A DNA stretch of 53,309 nt from NCBI GenBank assembly GCA_016938175.1, contig JAFGVE010000040.1, forward strand, positions 1 through 53,309, read 5' to 3'. This DNA is from Campylobacterales bacterium (GTDB taxonomy: Bacteria; Campylobacterota; Campylobacteria; Campylobacterales; Sulfurimonadaceae). Positions 16,694 to 27,525 of the stretch are shown piece by piece. A program made the translations under genes and the position numbers. The notes beneath the pieces were generated by a model. It made no database searches. It saw only the letters and a list, made by a program, of their open reading frames with translations, and was not told where the DNA came from. Numbering within the stretch: the first letter of the stretch is position 1; each line of letters begins with the position of its first letter.

Positions 16694-19297
16694 TTATAAC
16701 GTAACTTTTTGCTCTACTTTTTTGAATGTTTCAAGAACATCACCCGGTACAACGTCATCATATCCATTAATAACAACACCACACTCATAACCGTTACCAA
16801 TCTCTTCAACATCATCTTTAAAGCGTTTCAGTGAAGTAAGTTCACCTTCGTAAGTAACAACACCTTCACGAATAACACGTACCATACCACCACGAACAAG
16901 TTTACCATCAACAACAAGACAACCAGCAACCATTCCCTTAGGAATTTTAAAGACCTCTTTAACTTCAGCTTGTCCAGTATTTTCTTCAGTAAACTTCGGT
17001 GCCATCATACCTGTAAGCATTCCAGTAATATCATCAATTAACTGATAAATTACAGAATACGTCTTAATCTCTACACCTTTTTGTTTTGCAGAAGCTTTTA
17101 CAGAACCTGTAGGACGAACGTTAAAACCTAAAAGTACACAATTTTCAGAGCTATTTACAAGTTCAACATCATTTTCAGTAATTCCACCAACTCCAGAAGA
17201 GATAATGTTTACTTTTACTTCATCATTTCTCAGTACAGATATTGATGATTTAATTGCCTCTAATGTACCATGAACATCTGTTTTAAGTACAACTTTGAGA
17301 GATTTCAAGTTACCCTCTGCAATCATACTTGTCATATCTTCAAGTGTTGATTTCGTAGATACAGAAAGCTCTTTATGTCTATCATACTCGTGGCGTTTTT
17401 GAGCAAACTCTTTTGCTTCTTTATCACTGCTCATAGCCATCATAATTTCACCAGATGCAGGCACTTCATTTAAACCTGCTATAACTGCAGTATGTGATGG
17501 TAAAAGTTCTTTAAGACCTTTGTTATTTTCATCAGTCATCGCTTTTACACGACCATAAGACGCACCACACACAACATAGTCACCAACTTTAAGTGTACCA
17601 TTTTGTACAATTACAGTAGCAACAGGACCACGCCCTTTTTCTAAAGAGGACTCAATTACGGCAGCTTTAGCAAGTGCTTTTGTATTTGCTTTAAGCTCCA
17701 TAATCTCAGCTGTAGTTAAAATATTTTCTAATAAATCATCTAAGCCCATACCTGATTTTGCTGAAACTGGAACGAACTCAGTATCTCCACCCCAATCAAG
17801 AGGTGAAATACCATGTTCAGCAAACTGACCTTTTACTAAGTCGGGTTGAGCAGTCTCTTTATCCATTTTATTCATTGCAACAATAATTGGTGCGCCCGAC
17901 TCTTTTGCAAGTTTAATTACCTCTAGAGTTTGTGGTTTCACTCCATCATCCGCTGCAACAACAATAATGATAATGTCTGTTATCTGTGTACCCTTTTCAC
18001 GCATGTGAGAAAATGCCGCGTGACCCGGAGTATCTATAAACGTAATCGGTTTTCCATGCTGTTCAATTGTATAAGCACCAATATGTTGTGTAATTCCACC
18101 AGCTTCAGTATCAGTAACTTTTGCTTTACGAATTGCATCTAAAAGTGATGTTTTACCATGGTCAACATGCCCCATAATTGTGATAACAGGAGCTCTTTCT
18201 GTTGCATTAGGGTCCTCTTCAATATTCTCTTCATCATGAGTGAACTCATCTTTTGGATCAATAATTGTTACTTCAACACCAAACTCTTCAGATAGAATTT
18301 CAATCTCATCATTCCCTAAAAAGTCATTCTTCGTCATCATCATTCCAAGATCAAAAAGAACTTTTATAACTTCACCCATAGGACGTTTAAGGGCTTCAGC
18401 AAACTCGTATACACGAATATCTTCAGGAATTTCAACGTGTGTTACAACCTCTTCAGTTGGCTTGTCTTTTGTATATTTTTTACGAGTATCTTTACGAACC
18501 TTTCTACCTTTTGGTGCACTTTTTTTATTTGCATTTCTACCTATTGGCTTAGGAGCACGAGGCTTTTTAGGCTCTTCATCTACAATAGGTGCTCTCTCTG
18601 TTGCATTTAAATCCAAAAGAACTACCTGATCATCCATATCCATAGAAACTTCTGCCATAGAACCGCCAAAAATATCTATCTTAGTTCCTTGGTCTTTTTT
18701 GGCAATAGGTGTATGTTTTGCTGTTTTTTTCTTATTTGCTAACTCTTCTAAAACTTCTGCACTGATTTTCCCATAAGTTGAAACTGAACTAGTAGACTTC
18801 TCTATATTGTCAATCTCTTCTTCAATAATAGTAAGTGTCTCTTTTACAAGAGCCTCGACTTTTTTCTTTTTAACAATTTTCAACCCTGTCTTACTGATAC
18901 TTTTTGATGCAGGAGTTACAACTTTTAATGCTGCACCAGTGTCCTCTTCAGATTGCTCTGTCACACCCTGCTCTTTTGAACTCCCTACAGATACACTTTG
19001 ACTCTCGTTTTGAACAACTTTTTCACTCTGTTGTGCATCAACTTTTGTTTCAACAGACTTCTCTTCTTTTGGAGTTTCACTTTTAGCTTTTTTGACAACC
19101 GTAGGTTCTGGCTTACTTACTGCTTCTGTCTCTCCACCATTCATAATGAAATTGGCAATCTCTTCAGCTTGTTCCATGCTAACCTTACTTTGTGCCGCTT
19201 TTACTTCTATTCCCATGTTCTTAGCTTTCTCTAAGACATCCTTTGAAGCAATTCCCAGCTCTTTTGCAATTTCGCTAACGCTTACTTTATCTGTCAT
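16694..19297 (-). CDS. infB: Translation initiation factor IF-2
   Basis: IF-2 is the GTPase that brings initiator tRNA to the 30S subunit and joins the 50S. The 867-residue protein has an N-terminal IF2_N helix region (residues 1-55). A long charged low-complexity linker follows (about 55-290, Lys/Glu/Ser-rich with a KKP/KKR tract). The GTPase shows [17 protein letters not shown] and NKMD (about 375-490), and the C-terminal beta-barrel and tRNA-binding domains run to 867. Length is normal. Its start overlaps ylxR by 11 bases if the ylxR stop at 19287 is used. Confidence 0.97.
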   Translation of the reverse strand: MTDKVSVSEIAKELGIASKDVLEKAKNMGIEVKAAQSKVSMEQAEEIANFIMNGGETEAVSKPEPTVVKKAKSETPKEEKSVETKVDAQQSEKVVQNESQSVSVGSSKEQGVTEQSEEDTGAALKVVTPASKSISKTGLKIVKKKKVEALVKETLTIIEEEIDNIEKSTSSVSTYGKISAEVLEELANKKKTAKHTPIAKKDQGTKIDIFGGSMAEVSMDMDDQVVLLDLNATERAPIVDEEPKKPRAPKPIGRNANKKSAPKGRKVRKDTRKKYTKDKPTEEVVTHVEIPEDIRVYEFAEALKRPMGEVIKVLFDLGMMMTKNDFLGNDEIEILSEEFGVEVTIIDPKDEFTHDEENIEEDPNATERAPVITIMGHVDHGKTSLLDAIRKAKVTDTEAGGITQHIGAYTIEQHGKPITFIDTPGHAAFSHMREKGTQITDIIIIVVAADDGVKPQTLEVIKLAKESGAPIIVAMNKMDKETAQPDLVKGQFAEHGISPLDWGGDTEFVPVSAKSGMGLDDLLENILTTAEIMELKANTKALAKAAVIESSLEKGRGPVATVIVQNGTLKVGDYVVCGASYGRVKAMTDENNKGLKELLPSHTAVIAGLNEVPASGEIMMAMSSDKEAKEFAQKRHEYDRHKELSVSTKSTLEDMTSMIAEGNLKSLKVVLKTDVHGTLEAIKSSISVLRNDEVKVNIISSGVGGITENDVELVNSSENCVLLGFNVRPTGSVKASAKQKGVEIKTYSVIYQLIDDITGMLTGMMAPKFTEENTGQAEVKEVFKIPKGMVAGCLVVDGKLVRGGMVRVIREGVVTYEGELTSLKRFKDDVEEIGNGYECGVVINGYDDVVPGDVLETFKKVEQKVTL

Positions 19298-19544
19298 AAG
19301 TGACGATCTCCTTTAGTTTGTTCATAAGTTGTTCTTTTTTATTGCTTCTACATTGACGCATAAGTGCCTTAGAGATTTTTTTCTCATCTTCTTGGCAATC
19401 ACTACAGAGGTAAAAACTTCGTCCAGTCCCAGAATATAGAACTATATCCCCATCTACGCAACTGAGTCTTAAAAGTGAATGTTGCTGTGTCCTAGTTCGA
19501 CAAGACACACACATTCTTGTTGGCTGATGAAAATTTTTCGACAT
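19287..19544 (-). CDS. ylxR: YlxR-family (DUF448) RNA-binding protein
   Basis: The 85-residue protein carries RMCVSCRTR near the start and CSDC near residue 50, a typical YlxR layout with two CxxC pairs in this lineage. YlxR proteins sit beside infB and are thought to bind RNA, with reported roles around RNase P and transcription. I start it at the ATG 19544 because the longer reading begins with TTG at 19553 and GGA sits closer to the ATG. It overlaps the infB start by 11 bases. Confidence 0.82.
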   Translation of the reverse strand: MSKNFHQPTRMCVSCRTRTQQHSLLRLSCVDGDIVLYSGTGRSFYLCSDCQEDEKKISKALMRQCRSNKKEQLMNKLKEIVTYDR

Positions 19545-19575
19545 TATATCCAAATCTTCTTTGATTTAATAGGGC

Positions 19576-20457
19576 TTATCGCTCTATAATCAGCCCATCA
19601 TTGTCAAAATCCAAAGTTTTTACAATGAAGTCAGGAAACTTTTGCATAAACTTATTCGCAATCATTGCCGCATCATTATCATAAACCATAGAGAAGAATG
19701 TTGAACCACTTCCTGAAAGTGTACTCATTAACGCTCCACTCTCATAGGCTACCTTTTGAACTGCAAAAAGTTCAGGAAGTGTTTTCATTCTTGCTTTTTG
19801 ATGAAATCTATCTTGTGCAGCAAGTTTAAGCATTTCCCAATCTTCATTAAAAAAAGCAGCAACTGTCAAAGCAGTATGAGAAAGATTATATACTGCATTC
19901 TCTTTAGAGTAAGACTTTGGAAGTACGGTACGAGACTTAGAAGTATTCATCTGTTTATTTGGAATAACTACAACAGCTTTTAGATAATCTGGAAGATGTT
20001 TTTTTTGAGAAAAAACCTTACTTTTCTCAATAGTAGCAGCATTAAAACCACCCATCACTGCAGGAGTAATGTTATCGGGATGCGACTCATATACAAGTGC
20101 ATGATTTAAAATTCTACGTTTAGAAACACGGATTCCAGCTGCTTCATGTGCTGAAGCTATTGCAGAAACTATAACAGCTGATGAGCTTCCAAGACCTCTT
20201 GACATTGGAATAGAATTGTGAAAAGTAAACTTAAAATTTTGTTTTTTATTTGTTAAACGTGAATAGTGTTCGTTAAATATACTGATAAAAAGGTTATTTC
20301 CCTTTAGACGAGGGTTATTCTCACCTTCACCCTTAATACTTACACTAAAAAATTTTGATGGCTGAAACTCAACCTTGTTTCTTAAATCTACAGCCAGTCC
20401 TAAAGAGTCAAAGCCTGGTCCTAAATTCGCACTTGTTGCTGGTACGCTTATTATCAC
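19576..20457 (-). CDS. thrB: Homoserine kinase
   Basis: ThrB phosphorylates homoserine for threonine synthesis. The 293-residue GHMP kinase begins with [15 protein letters not shown] (residues 5-19), has the ATP loop [14 protein letters not shown] near residue 88, and the late motif [11 protein letters not shown] near residue 247. The start codon is GTG at 20457. It follows the tsaB-like gene by 11 bases and precedes ylxR. Length is normal for bacterial ThrB. Confidence 0.94.
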   Translation of the reverse strand: MIISVPATSANLGPGFDSLGLAVDLRNKVEFQPSKFFSVSIKGEGENNPRLKGNNLFISIFNEHYSRLTNKKQNFKFTFHNSIPMSRGLGSSSAVIVSAIASAHEAAGIRVSKRRILNHALVYESHPDNITPAVMGGFNAATIEKSKVFSQKKHLPDYLKAVVVIPNKQMNTSKSRTVLPKSYSKENAVYNLSHTALTVAAFFNEDWEMLKLAAQDRFHQKARMKTLPELFAVQKVAYESGALMSTLSGSGSTFFSMVYDNDAAMIANKFMQKFPDFIVKTLDFDNDGLIIER

Positions 20458-20468
20458 TTATATTTTTC

Positions 20469-20933
20469 CTATTGTCCAACTGCGCCTATCATATAAAGCG
20501 GTGTTGCTTCTGTAGTAAACTCGTTATAATCAAGTTGACTCGGTAATCTAAAAGAAGACTGAGGCAGGGTCTCTAATTTTTGAGTCTTTATTTCTGACGC
20601 AATTTTAACAAAACATAACTTTCCAATGGCTTTTATTGGCTGATTTTCATTAAAATAAAAAGCATCTGTTGCTAAAAGTTCAATATTTTTCAAAATACTT
20701 AAGGATTTTAAAAAAATATACGCTACTTTAATAGCCATAAAACTCCCTGGACCATTTGCGTAAAGTACTCTTTTTAACTCATATTTTTGTAATAAAGTTT
20801 CAAATATCAAGGGAAGATAATCTGAACTTTTTTCTTCTGAAGATATCTCTTCAATTAACTCTCCATCTTCATAAACACCTATAAGGATAGGAGAACTTAG
20901 TGCTATAACTAAAACATCTACACTTTTAGGCAT
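20469..20933 (-). CDS. tsaB: TsaB-like protein (t6A37 tRNA modification, degenerate short form)
   Basis: TsaB is the non-catalytic partner of TsaD in making N6-threonylcarbamoyladenosine at position 37 of tRNA. The 154-residue protein has the actin-like N-terminal lobe ([20 protein letters not shown]) and the family signature [12 protein letters not shown] near residue 63. It is much shorter than the E. coli protein (about 231), since most of the second lobe is missing, as I remember for other epsilonproteobacteria. It overlaps the lpxC stop by eight bases. The identification rests mainly on GPGSF and length pattern, so moderate confidence is appropriate. Confidence 0.72.
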   Translation of the reverse strand: MPKSVDVLVIALSSPILIGVYEDGELIEEISSEEKSSDYLPLIFETLLQKYELKRVLYANGPGSFMAIKVAYIFLKSLSILKNIELLATDAFYFNENQPIKAIGKLCFVKIASEIKTQKLETLPQSSFRLPSQLDYNEFTTEATPLYMIGAVGQ

Positions 20934-21810
20934 ACGCTTTTTCTAACTCTTTGCTTGTCTCTCCAACTAGCTCAACTACTTCATAATTTTCGGGATCTTT
21001 TAAAAGTGCTAAAGTAAGCTTATGATTTAAATCATGACTTCCTGCCATAGCCTCATAGTTCCCTAAAAAGTTCATACCTATTAGACTCATATCACCAATG
21101 GCATCAAGAATTTTATGACGTACGAACTCATTATCGTAACGTAGTCCTTCAGGATTTAAAATCTTTTTCTCATCAAGAACAACAGCGTTTTCTAAAGAGC
21201 CTCCAAGTGCCAAACCTTTTGAACGTAGATACTGTACTTCATGTAAAAATCCAAAAGTTCTCGCACGAGCTATCTCATTCTTATAAGACTCTTTTGTAAA
21301 CTTTAAAACATACTCTTGCTGTTGAATAACTGGATGTGGAAATTTAATCGTAAAATCATACTGCAAGTCAGGAGAAGGTGAAAGTTTTACATACTTTTCT
21401 CCTTCTTTTACCTCAACCTCTTTTGTTATCTTCATGATTTTTTTAGGTACATCCAGTGACTCAATGCCCGCTTCATCTAAAAGCATACAAAAACTTGCAC
21501 TACTACCATCCATAACAGGAACTTCATCAGCATCAACAACAACACGTAAGTTATCGATTCCATAAGCGTAGACAGCCGAAAGCAAATGCTCTATTGTCGA
21601 TATAACATGACCATCTTTACCAATGACTGTTGCCATTCTTGTATCAACTACATTATCCGGAATAAGAGGAATCGAAACACCCACATCACTTCTGTAAAAA
21701 ACTATACCACTGTTAGACTCTAGTGGCTCAAGTCTTAATTTTACAGGAGAGCCCTTATGCAGTCCAATACCTACTAGCTCAACACTTTTTTTAATTGTTG
21801 TTTGGTACAT
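20926..21810 (-). CDS. lpxC: UDP-3-O-acyl-N-acetylglucosamine deacetylase LpxC
   Basis: LpxC catalyses the committed step of lipid A synthesis in the cytoplasm. The 294-residue protein shows the zinc ligands in [14 protein letters not shown] (near residue 76) and in [14 protein letters not shown] (near 231-244), and the catalytic histidine in [10 protein letters not shown]. Sequence length is typical of the class. The ribosome binding site GGAGA lies just before the ATG. It sits 38 bases after the M23 peptidase gene, so envelope enzymes are co-expressed. Confidence 0.96.
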   Translation of the reverse strand: MYQTTIKKSVELVGIGLHKGSPVKLRLEPLESNSGIVFYRSDVGVSIPLIPDNVVDTRMATVIGKDGHVISTIEHLLSAVYAYGIDNLRVVVDADEVPVMDGSSASFCMLLDEAGIESLDVPKKIMKITKEVEVKEGEKYVKLSPSPDLQYDFTIKFPHPVIQQQEYVLKFTKESYKNEIARARTFGFLHEVQYLRSKGLALGGSLENAVVLDEKKILNPEGLRYDNEFVRHKILDAIGDMSLIGMNFLGNYEAMAGSHDLNHKLTLALLKDPENYEVVELVGETSKELEKAYA

Positions 21811-21848
21811 TCTCTTTCTCCTCAGTCTATTTTTAACAATAATGTTAT

Positions 21849-23216
21849 TTAATTTCTATCTATTGTCTTTTTTGCATTCTTGATAACATCGTCAATATTG
21901 AGTTTAATCCACTGTGAATCCATCCACTCTTGCGGTCTCACCTCTATACCCTGTACCAAAACTCCAAAATGTAAATGGTCACCCATAGCATAACCACTTT
22001 TACCAGTATTGGCAATGGTCTCTTTTTTCATTACATTTTCACCAGTAGCCACCTTTACACTTGAACAGTGGCCATAAAGAGTATACAGACCTAAACCGTG
22101 TGAAATCATAGGCATATTTCCATAAAGTCCATTATAATCGCTAAATACAACTTCTCCACCATTTTGTGGCTTTATTGCTGCCATAGCATTACTTGCTAGG
22201 TCAAGTCCTAAATGGTAGGACTCACTAATAAAGTCCCCATCGTAGTAATACTTTCTATGATCTCCAAAATGTGCAACAACCTGTGCATTTTTGAGTGGAT
22301 ACATTTTGTTCATATGAAATGCTTCAACTTTATCTTCCTTTACTTTTGAAGCCAAATCGTGAATCAAAAGCTCATTTTTTGCGCGTACATCTTCATTAAT
22401 GATTTTAAATTGTTCTAAAGAACCTTCAATACCTTGCGTTTCAGCAAACTCTTCAGCTAAATCTGCAATTTTTCCTTTTAAAAACTTATCGCTTAACTTG
22501 ATATTTGAAACCTTATAGCTTTTCTCTTTTAAATAGAGTGGGACATATGCTTTTGCTACGTTTCCAGCCATATCCGTTGCAATTACGGTAGCCTTAAAAT
22601 CACTATCAACAACTGGCCATGCAAGTAGTGAGATGTAATATCCATCTTTATAAAATGCTTGTGGTTTAAATGCTTTATCATGATTTCCTTCAATGTAAAG
22701 CTTATCTAAATTTGCATCATCTGCTTTAAAAATAACAAGTGCCGAACCACCGCGTGAAATGCTATACGAATTATTTACAATACTAAGTTGTGGTCTCTTT
22801 TTATCAATAACTAAATCAACTGCAACTCTTTGTACATTGCCTTTAAAATAGTTCCATTTACTGATGTCTTGTGCCTCAATAACAATACGAACTTTTTTAT
22901 CTTTGATAGAATAAGCACTTCTTGGTGGTTCCACTTCCAAAGATATCTCTTTTTGGGCATTTATAAGCTGCTCATATTGAAGGTCTATACTCTTCTCTTG
23001 ACTTATCATAGTGACTTTATATGCTATAACACCACTCTCATCACTAATATCAATTTTAAGTGGTTTTTTTAGATTCCAATATCCGTTTGTTTCAACTTTT
23101 ATTTGTGGAGGGACTCTCTCAAACATAGCTGAAAAATATACAAAGAGTCCTCCTCCTACTATTGATAAAAATGTTAATATTAGGACTACTGAAGAGCCAT
23201 TTCCTTTTTTTCTCAA
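21849..23216 (-). CDS. Membrane-anchored M23 (LytM-type) metallopeptidase
   Basis: This 455-residue protein is a predicted peptidoglycan endopeptidase of the periplasm. An N-terminal membrane anchor (about residues 10-30) is followed by a beta-rich region (about 35-230) and a coiled-coil-like stretch (about 235-300). The C-terminal M23 domain (about 320-440) carries the zinc ligands in HLGLDLA and GDHLHFGV and the additional histidine in LYGHC. All key residues are present, so it should be active. Helical-shape endopeptidases of this family (Csd/Pgp type) shape H. pylori and C. jejuni cells, and a similar role is likely here. It starts just after the upstream DHH-like gene. Confidence 0.88.
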   Translation of the reverse strand: MRKKGNGSSVVLILTFLSIVGGGLFVYFSAMFERVPPQIKVETNGYWNLKKPLKIDISDESGVIAYKVTMISQEKSIDLQYEQLINAQKEISLEVEPPRSAYSIKDKKVRIVIEAQDISKWNYFKGNVQRVAVDLVIDKKRPQLSIVNNSYSISRGGSALVIFKADDANLDKLYIEGNHDKAFKPQAFYKDGYYISLLAWPVVDSDFKATVIATDMAGNVAKAYVPLYLKEKSYKVSNIKLSDKFLKGKIADLAEEFAETQGIEGSLEQFKIINEDVRAKNELLIHDLASKVKEDKVEAFHMNKMYPLKNAQVVAHFGDHRKYYYDGDFISESYHLGLDLASNAMAAIKPQNGGEVVFSDYNGLYGNMPMISHGLGLYTLYGHCSSVKVATGENVMKKETIANTGKSGYAMGDHLHFGVLVQGIEVRPQEWMDSQWIKLNIDDVIKNAKKTIDRN

Positions 23217-23217
23217 A

Positions 23218-23886
23218 TTATTCTCCTCTAATTGTATAAATTGTTTTCATTTCTTCATCACTTTTAAATACAGAGACACTCTGAACATGTGCTATAGAAA
23301 GCACTTCATCTGCTATTAACTGAGCATCTTCAAGACTCGCACCGCTAAATGCCAAATCATCATTACAAACAAAAAGCTCTGCATGTGTTGCATTCTCTTT
23401 AAGCATCATTGAACTCAAAACTCTTGCTTTTAATCTAAAGAGAGCCAAAGAGTTCCAATTAACAATGTATTTCTGCGCTTCTTGATATTTTGCACCGGCT
23501 GTAATTAATTCTGAAGCCGAAGCAAATACCATGCCATCGACCTTTTGACTTGAAAAATTATTATAACGCAGCAAGATTCCTGCATAAAGTGCAGTAGCCA
23601 TTTTTACATTTATTTTCACCGCACGGCTCTGCAAAAAAGAGTAATATGATAAAGAATCCTCACTCACTTCAACAACTAAATCTGCTGAAGCCGGTATACT
23701 GCTTTTACACTTCTCATACCAAGGTAAAAATGAAAATTTATATGGCAAAACATCTGAACTAAAAAGTGTCACTTTTTTATGAAGTGTCATAAGATAACTA
23801 TAAAGTGCACTGGCATTTGCAAAACTTTTGTTATCTGTCTTTAAGAGTATATGTTTCGCATTTTCTATGCTCTTTATATCTAACAT
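23218..23886 (-). CDS. Degenerate DHH/NrnA-like protein (probable pseudoenzyme)
   Basis: The 222-residue protein resembles the fold of DHH-family phosphoesterases without their catalytic residues. The N-terminus (residues about 10-48, with FANASALYSYLMTLHKKVTLFSSD, written here in part) matches the first NrnA strand-helix region but has no PDxDA motif. The DHH triad itself is absent, replaced by a shorter segment (ADLVVEVSEDSLSYYSFL). ATALYAGILL matches the family's later ALYxGI motif but lacks the following DTG. It lies between flhB and the M23 gene with minimal gaps. The assignment is inference from pattern only, and function is unknown. Confidence 0.5.
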   Translation of the reverse strand: MLDIKSIENAKHILLKTDNKSFANASALYSYLMTLHKKVTLFSSDVLPYKFSFLPWYEKCKSSIPASADLVVEVSEDSLSYYSFLQSRAVKINVKMATALYAGILLRYNNFSSQKVDGMVFASASELITAGAKYQEAQKYIVNWNSLALFRLKARVLSSMMLKENATHAELFVCNDDLAFSGASLEDAQLIADEVLSIAHVQSVSVFKSDEEMKTIYTIRGE

Positions 23887-23912
23887 GCTTTTACTTTTTG
23901 TGCAATTATATA

Positions 23913-24965
23913 CTATTTCTTATTCATCTTATAAACATATGCCAGAACTTCTGCTACCGCACCAAACAGAGACTCTGGGATAGTTCTGTCAAGCTCCACT
24001 TCACTATATAAACTTCGTGCTAAAGGTGGGTTTTGAACTATATGTACTCCATTTTCACGCGCGATTTTTTTAATCTGCTGTGCAACATTATCCATTCCTT
24101 TGGCTATAACGACTGGAGCATGTGATTTTTGTGTATCATACTTTATAGCAACAGCATAGTGCGTTGGATTTGTTATAACTACATCTGCATTAGGTACTTC
24201 TGCCATCATTCTTTTTCTTGCCGCTTGCATTTGAATCTGACGAATTTTAGATTTAACTAAAGGATCCCCTTCCATATTTTTCACTTCATCTTTTATCTCT
24301 TGAACAGACATCTTTAAGCCGTCAAAATACTGTTTTCTTACGATGATAATATCTATAACTGCATATACAAAAATAATTAAAAGCATCACAGCAGCAATGA
24401 CGAGCATCTTTTCTTGAAGCCACTGCATCTGATCTCCTAAACCAAAAAGAGCTACTGTCGGAAGCTCAAGAATATAATAAGACAAAAAAATAAAACCAAC
24501 GCCAAGAGTTGTAAAAGACTTCAAGGTAATTTTTAAAGAGTCTATGACTTTTTTCATTGAAACTAGATTTTTCACACCTTTAATAGGGTCAATTTTTTTT
24601 AAATCAGGAACAATTGCCTTTGTGGTAAATAAAAATCCAAACTGTGAAAGAGCTGCTAAAACACCAGCAATAGCAACAGCTATCGCTAAAGGCATTACAA
24701 TAAGTAAAAATTCTCTTATAGTAACAAAAGCAATACCAAACATCGCCTCTTTATCAACATCACTTCCTATAAGAGAGAAGTAATACTTCACTAAAAAAAC
24801 CATATGTTCTGACATAAATGGAAATAACATGAGTGTTGCCAAAATAGCAACAAAAAGAGTAACAACACCTGAGGCGTCCTGTGATTTAGGAACATTCCCC
24901 TCTTTACGGGCATCGTCTATTTTCTTGGGAGTGGGTTCTTCTGTCTTTTCCTGATCATCAGCCAT
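23913..24965 (-). CDS. flhB: Flagellar export switch protein FlhB
   Basis: FlhB belongs to the flagellar type III export gate and switches substrate specificity from rod/hook to filament proteins. The 350-residue protein has four helices (about 33-53, 82-108, 148-170, 187-210) and a cytoplasmic domain with the autocleavage site NPTH at 266-269. Cleavage would fall between N266 and P267. The N-terminal EKTEEPTPKK segment is typical. It lies in a non-flagellar operon 27 bases after nadC, as flhB often does in this group. Confidence 0.96.
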   Translation of the reverse strand: MADDQEKTEEPTPKKIDDARKEGNVPKSQDASGVVTLFVAILATLMLFPFMSEHMVFLVKYYFSLIGSDVDKEAMFGIAFVTIREFLLIVMPLAIAVAIAGVLAALSQFGFLFTTKAIVPDLKKIDPIKGVKNLVSMKKVIDSLKITLKSFTTLGVGFIFLSYYILELPTVALFGLGDQMQWLQEKMLVIAAVMLLIIFVYAVIDIIIVRKQYFDGLKMSVQEIKDEVKNMEGDPLVKSKIRQIQMQAARKRMMAEVPNADVVITNPTHYAVAIKYDTQKSHAPVVIAKGMDNVAQQIKKIARENGVHIVQNPPLARSLYSEVELDRTIPESLFGAVAEVLAYVYKMNKK

Positions 24966-24992
24966 ACAAAAGCCCTCTTATCTAAATTACTT

Positions 24993-25808
24993 TTAATCCA
25001 TCTTCATGGAGAGGTCTATCCAGTTCGCTTGGTGAATCATAGAACCACTACTAATAGCATCTACACCTGTTTTCGCATATGATTCAATTGTAGCCAGAGA
25101 TATATTTCCACTCGCTTCTAAAAGTATGTGAGGGTAGTGCTCATTTCTATATTCAACAACCTCTTTAACCTCTTCTGGAGTCATGTTATCACACATAACA
25201 ATGTCACAACTTGCTTTCATCGCCTCTTTTGCAGCTGCAAAAGTTTCTGTTTCAACCTCTATTTTTGCAGTAAAAGGAATTTTTGTACGTGCAGTTTCAA
25301 TATACTCACTTAAATTCTCTATAGTTTTTAGGTGTGTATCTTTTATCATCAAAGAGTCATCTAAACCCATTCTATGATTTATGGCACCGCCTTTACGAGT
25401 TGCATATTTTTCAAAAACACGTAACTGTGGACGAGTCTTTCTTGTATCTAAAAGTTTCACTCCGTATGGCTTTACAATATCAGCAAACTTACTTGTAAGT
25501 GTTGCAATAGAGCTTGCATGAAGTAAAATATCCAAAATAGTACGTTCACAACGTAAAAGCGCGTGTGAATCAGCTCTCATACTTAAAAGAATCTCCCCTT
25601 TAATAAAACGCTCTGTATCTCTTTTATGCCATTCAAGTGTGATATTTTCCATCTCAGCAAGTACATTGATGTACTTCTCACCTGCAACTACACCATCGCT
25701 TTTAGCAATAATCTTTGCACTTGCAGGAACTGCTGGCTCGACTAAAGCATAGAGATCTCCACGTCCTACATCTTCATCGAGTGCTGCTTTTACAAAATCT
25801 TTAATCAT
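24993..25808 (-). CDS. nadC: Nicotinate-nucleotide pyrophosphorylase (carboxylating)
   Basis: NadC makes nicotinate mononucleotide from quinolinate and PRPP. I start it at the ATG 25808, which overlaps the nadA TGA (25805-25808, ATGA). A longer frame up to 25844 lies inside nadA. The 271-residue protein begins IKDFVKAALDEDVGRGDL. It contains RTILDILLHASSIAT, the DTRKTRP motif, the RKGGAINHRMGLDD motif and late glycine-rich EASGNIS and SSGSM, all standard. Its coupling with nadA covers the two last steps of de novo NAD precursor synthesis. Confidence 0.95.
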   Translation of the reverse strand: MIKDFVKAALDEDVGRGDLYALVEPAVPASAKIIAKSDGVVAGEKYINVLAEMENITLEWHKRDTERFIKGEILLSMRADSHALLRCERTILDILLHASSIATLTSKFADIVKPYGVKLLDTRKTRPQLRVFEKYATRKGGAINHRMGLDDSLMIKDTHLKTIENLSEYIETARTKIPFTAKIEVETETFAAAKEAMKASCDIVMCDNMTPEEVKEVVEYRNEHYPHILLEASGNISLATIESYAKTGVDAISSGSMIHQANWIDLSMKMD

Positions 25809-26803
25809 AATGCCAACATTCTTTCTAGAGCAATTTTTGCCCATTTTTGCGTTTTTTCATCGACATCTATCTCATTAATAGGTTCACCATCATCAATCGC
25901 TTTGAGTGTTAAGTAAACATCTTCTAATGTTGTCTCATTCATTGTCGGACACTCAGGTTTTGTTGAACTTAAAACGTAAGTATTTTTTGGACGCAGGCGA
26001 TTAACCATATTAAACTCTGTTCCAACAGCAACTTTTTGATCTTCCGGAAGTTCTGTTATAAATTTAATAAGCTGTGATGTTGAACCAACAAAATCACTTG
26101 CTTCACAAATTGCAGGGTCACACTCTGGGTGTGTTGCTATAAGAATTCCTGGGTATTTTTTTCTGTAAAACTCAATATCTTCTACTGTAAAGAGTTGATG
26201 CACTGAACAAAAACCGTCATAACAGAGAATATCACACTCATTTGGATTCCCTTCTTGTCCAATTACCATAGATTTCAAACCCATTTGATTAGCTATATTT
26301 TGTCCTAAACATCTATCTGGTACAAAAAGAATTTTTTTCCCTTCTTGAAGTGCAGTTGTAATGATATGCTTTGCATTAGAACTTGTACAAACCATTCCAC
26401 CCATCTCACCAACTTTTGCTTTTACATCTGCGTTTGAGTTAATGTAAGTAATAGGCAAAATATTCTCATTAGGAATACCTGCATTGTTTAAAAACTTCAC
26501 AGAATCATCAAAATAGAGTGAGTCAATCATTCGAGCCATTGCACAACAAGCAATTTTTGGCATAACTACACGTTTTTCAGGGGAAAGAACTTTTACACTT
26601 TGTCCCATAAAACCAACACCACAGAAAAGAACGAATTCAGCATCATCTGCTTTAGTTCTCATGGCAAGTTCTAAAGAGTCACCTGTAATGTCAGCCATCT
26701 CAAAAACCTCGTCACGCTGATAAAAATGCGCAACAACAGTTACATCTAGCTTCTTTTTTAACTCTTGAATTTTCTCTTTTAATTCTTCGTTTGTATACTG
26801 CAA
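25805..26803 (-). CDS. nadA: Quinolinate synthase NadA
   Basis: NadA condenses iminoaspartate and dihydroxyacetone phosphate to quinolinate with a [4Fe-4S] cluster. The 332-residue protein has cluster cysteine candidates in LFCGVGFMG, DRCLGQ and AT(H)PECDPAI, plus conserved segments HFYQRDEV and SNADVKAKVG. It leads the long minus-strand run and has its own clear -10 box. NadC follows with a four-base overlap. Confidence 0.95.
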   Translation of the reverse strand: MQYTNEELKEKIQELKKKLDVTVVAHFYQRDEVFEMADITGDSLELAMRTKADDAEFVLFCGVGFMGQSVKVLSPEKRVVMPKIACCAMARMIDSLYFDDSVKFLNNAGIPNENILPITYINSNADVKAKVGEMGGMVCTSSNAKHIITTALQEGKKILFVPDRCLGQNIANQMGLKSMVIGQEGNPNECDILCYDGFCSVHQLFTVEDIEFYRKKYPGILIATHPECDPAICEASDFVGSTSQLIKFITELPEDQKVAVGTEFNMVNRLRPKNTYVLSSTKPECPTMNETTLEDVYLTLKAIDDGEPINEIDVDEKTQKWAKIALERMLAL

Positions 26804-26833
26804 GACATATCCTATATTTCATATATTGACGCA

Positions 26834-26839
26834 ATTATA
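26834..26839 (-). promoter_or_regulatory. -10 box for the nadA operon
   Basis: Minus-strand TATAAT (GATATAATTGCG) lies 31 bases before the nadA ATG. It probably drives the whole nadA to xseA run of about 14 kb, together with possible internal promoters. No -35 consensus is visible. Confidence 0.55.
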
Positions 26840-26875
26840 TCGAAAAATTTTATTTGATTATAACGATAGAGAGTG

Positions 26876-26881
26876 TACAAT
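26876..26881 (+). promoter_or_regulatory. Extended -10 box for plsY
   Basis: TGTACAAT (an extended -10, one mismatch in the hexamer) lies 30 bases before the plsY ATG. Another weaker box TATAAC is at 26859-26864. Both are divergent from the nadA promoter within the same 107-base gap. Confidence 0.4.
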
Positions 26882-26910
26882 GGCATCTTAAAAATATCGT
26901 AAGGATATAT

Positions 26911-27525
26911 ATGGATTTTTTATTTAACATAAATGTACAGTTTTTTATAGCGGCATATCTCATTGGAGGTATCCCTTTTGGCCTACTTTTAGCAAAAAAA
27001 TTTGCAGGTGTAGACATCAAACAGAGTGGTAGCAAAAGCATTGGTGCTACAAATGTACTTCGTGTTGTTAAAGAGAGTAACCCTGCTTTAGCAAAAAAAC
27101 TTGGAATCGCAACTCTGGCACTTGACGCTTTGAAAGGTGTTGCTGTTTTAATAGTAGGATACTTTACAGGTGTCAGTGAAGCAACACTTTGGGCTATTGC
27201 AGTTTTAGCAGTTATTGGACACTGCTTTTCACCTTATTTAAACTTTGAAGGTGGAAAAGGGATTGCAACTGGAATGGGTGTAATGATGTTTATGCTTCCA
27301 TATGAAACAATTATTGCCTTAATTGTTTGGGGAGTAATGGCAAAAACTGTTCGTATATCGTCTATCTCTTCGCTTACAGGTGTTTTAGCACTCCTTATTT
27401 CAAGCTTTTTTATTCACCCGGAGATGGCACATGCACCAGTTGTATTTATTGTGTTTATCCTCTATTATAAACACATTCCAAATATAATTCGTCTCATTAA
27501 AGGCGAAGAAAAACGTGTTGTTTAA
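26911..27525 (+). CDS. plsY: Acyl-phosphate glycerol-3-phosphate acyltransferase PlsY
   Basis: PlsY acylates glycerol 3-phosphate from acyl-phosphate, the first step of phospholipid synthesis. The start is the ATG at 26911 with AAGGA six bases upstream; a longer frame from 26854 would add 19 residues across the promoter. The 204-residue protein is almost all membrane helices and has the family motifs GSKSIGATNVLR (near residue 35) and FEGGKGIATG (near residue 105). The stop overlaps folB by one base (TAATG). Confidence 0.94.
   Translation: MDFLFNINVQFFIAAYLIGGIPFGLLLAKKFAGVDIKQSGSKSIGATNVLRVVKESNPALAKKLGIATLALDALKGVAVLIVGYFTGVSEATLWAIAVLAVIGHCFSPYLNFEGGKGIATGMGVMMFMLPYETIIALIVWGVMAKTVRISSISSLTGVLALLISSFFIHPEMAHAPVVFIVFILYYKHIPNIIRLIKGEEKRVV

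Noticed and set aside
25808..25844. Longer N-terminus of nadC
   Set aside because: The extra codons lie inside nadA, do not resemble NadC, and the ATG at 25808 has the ATGA overlap typical of this window.
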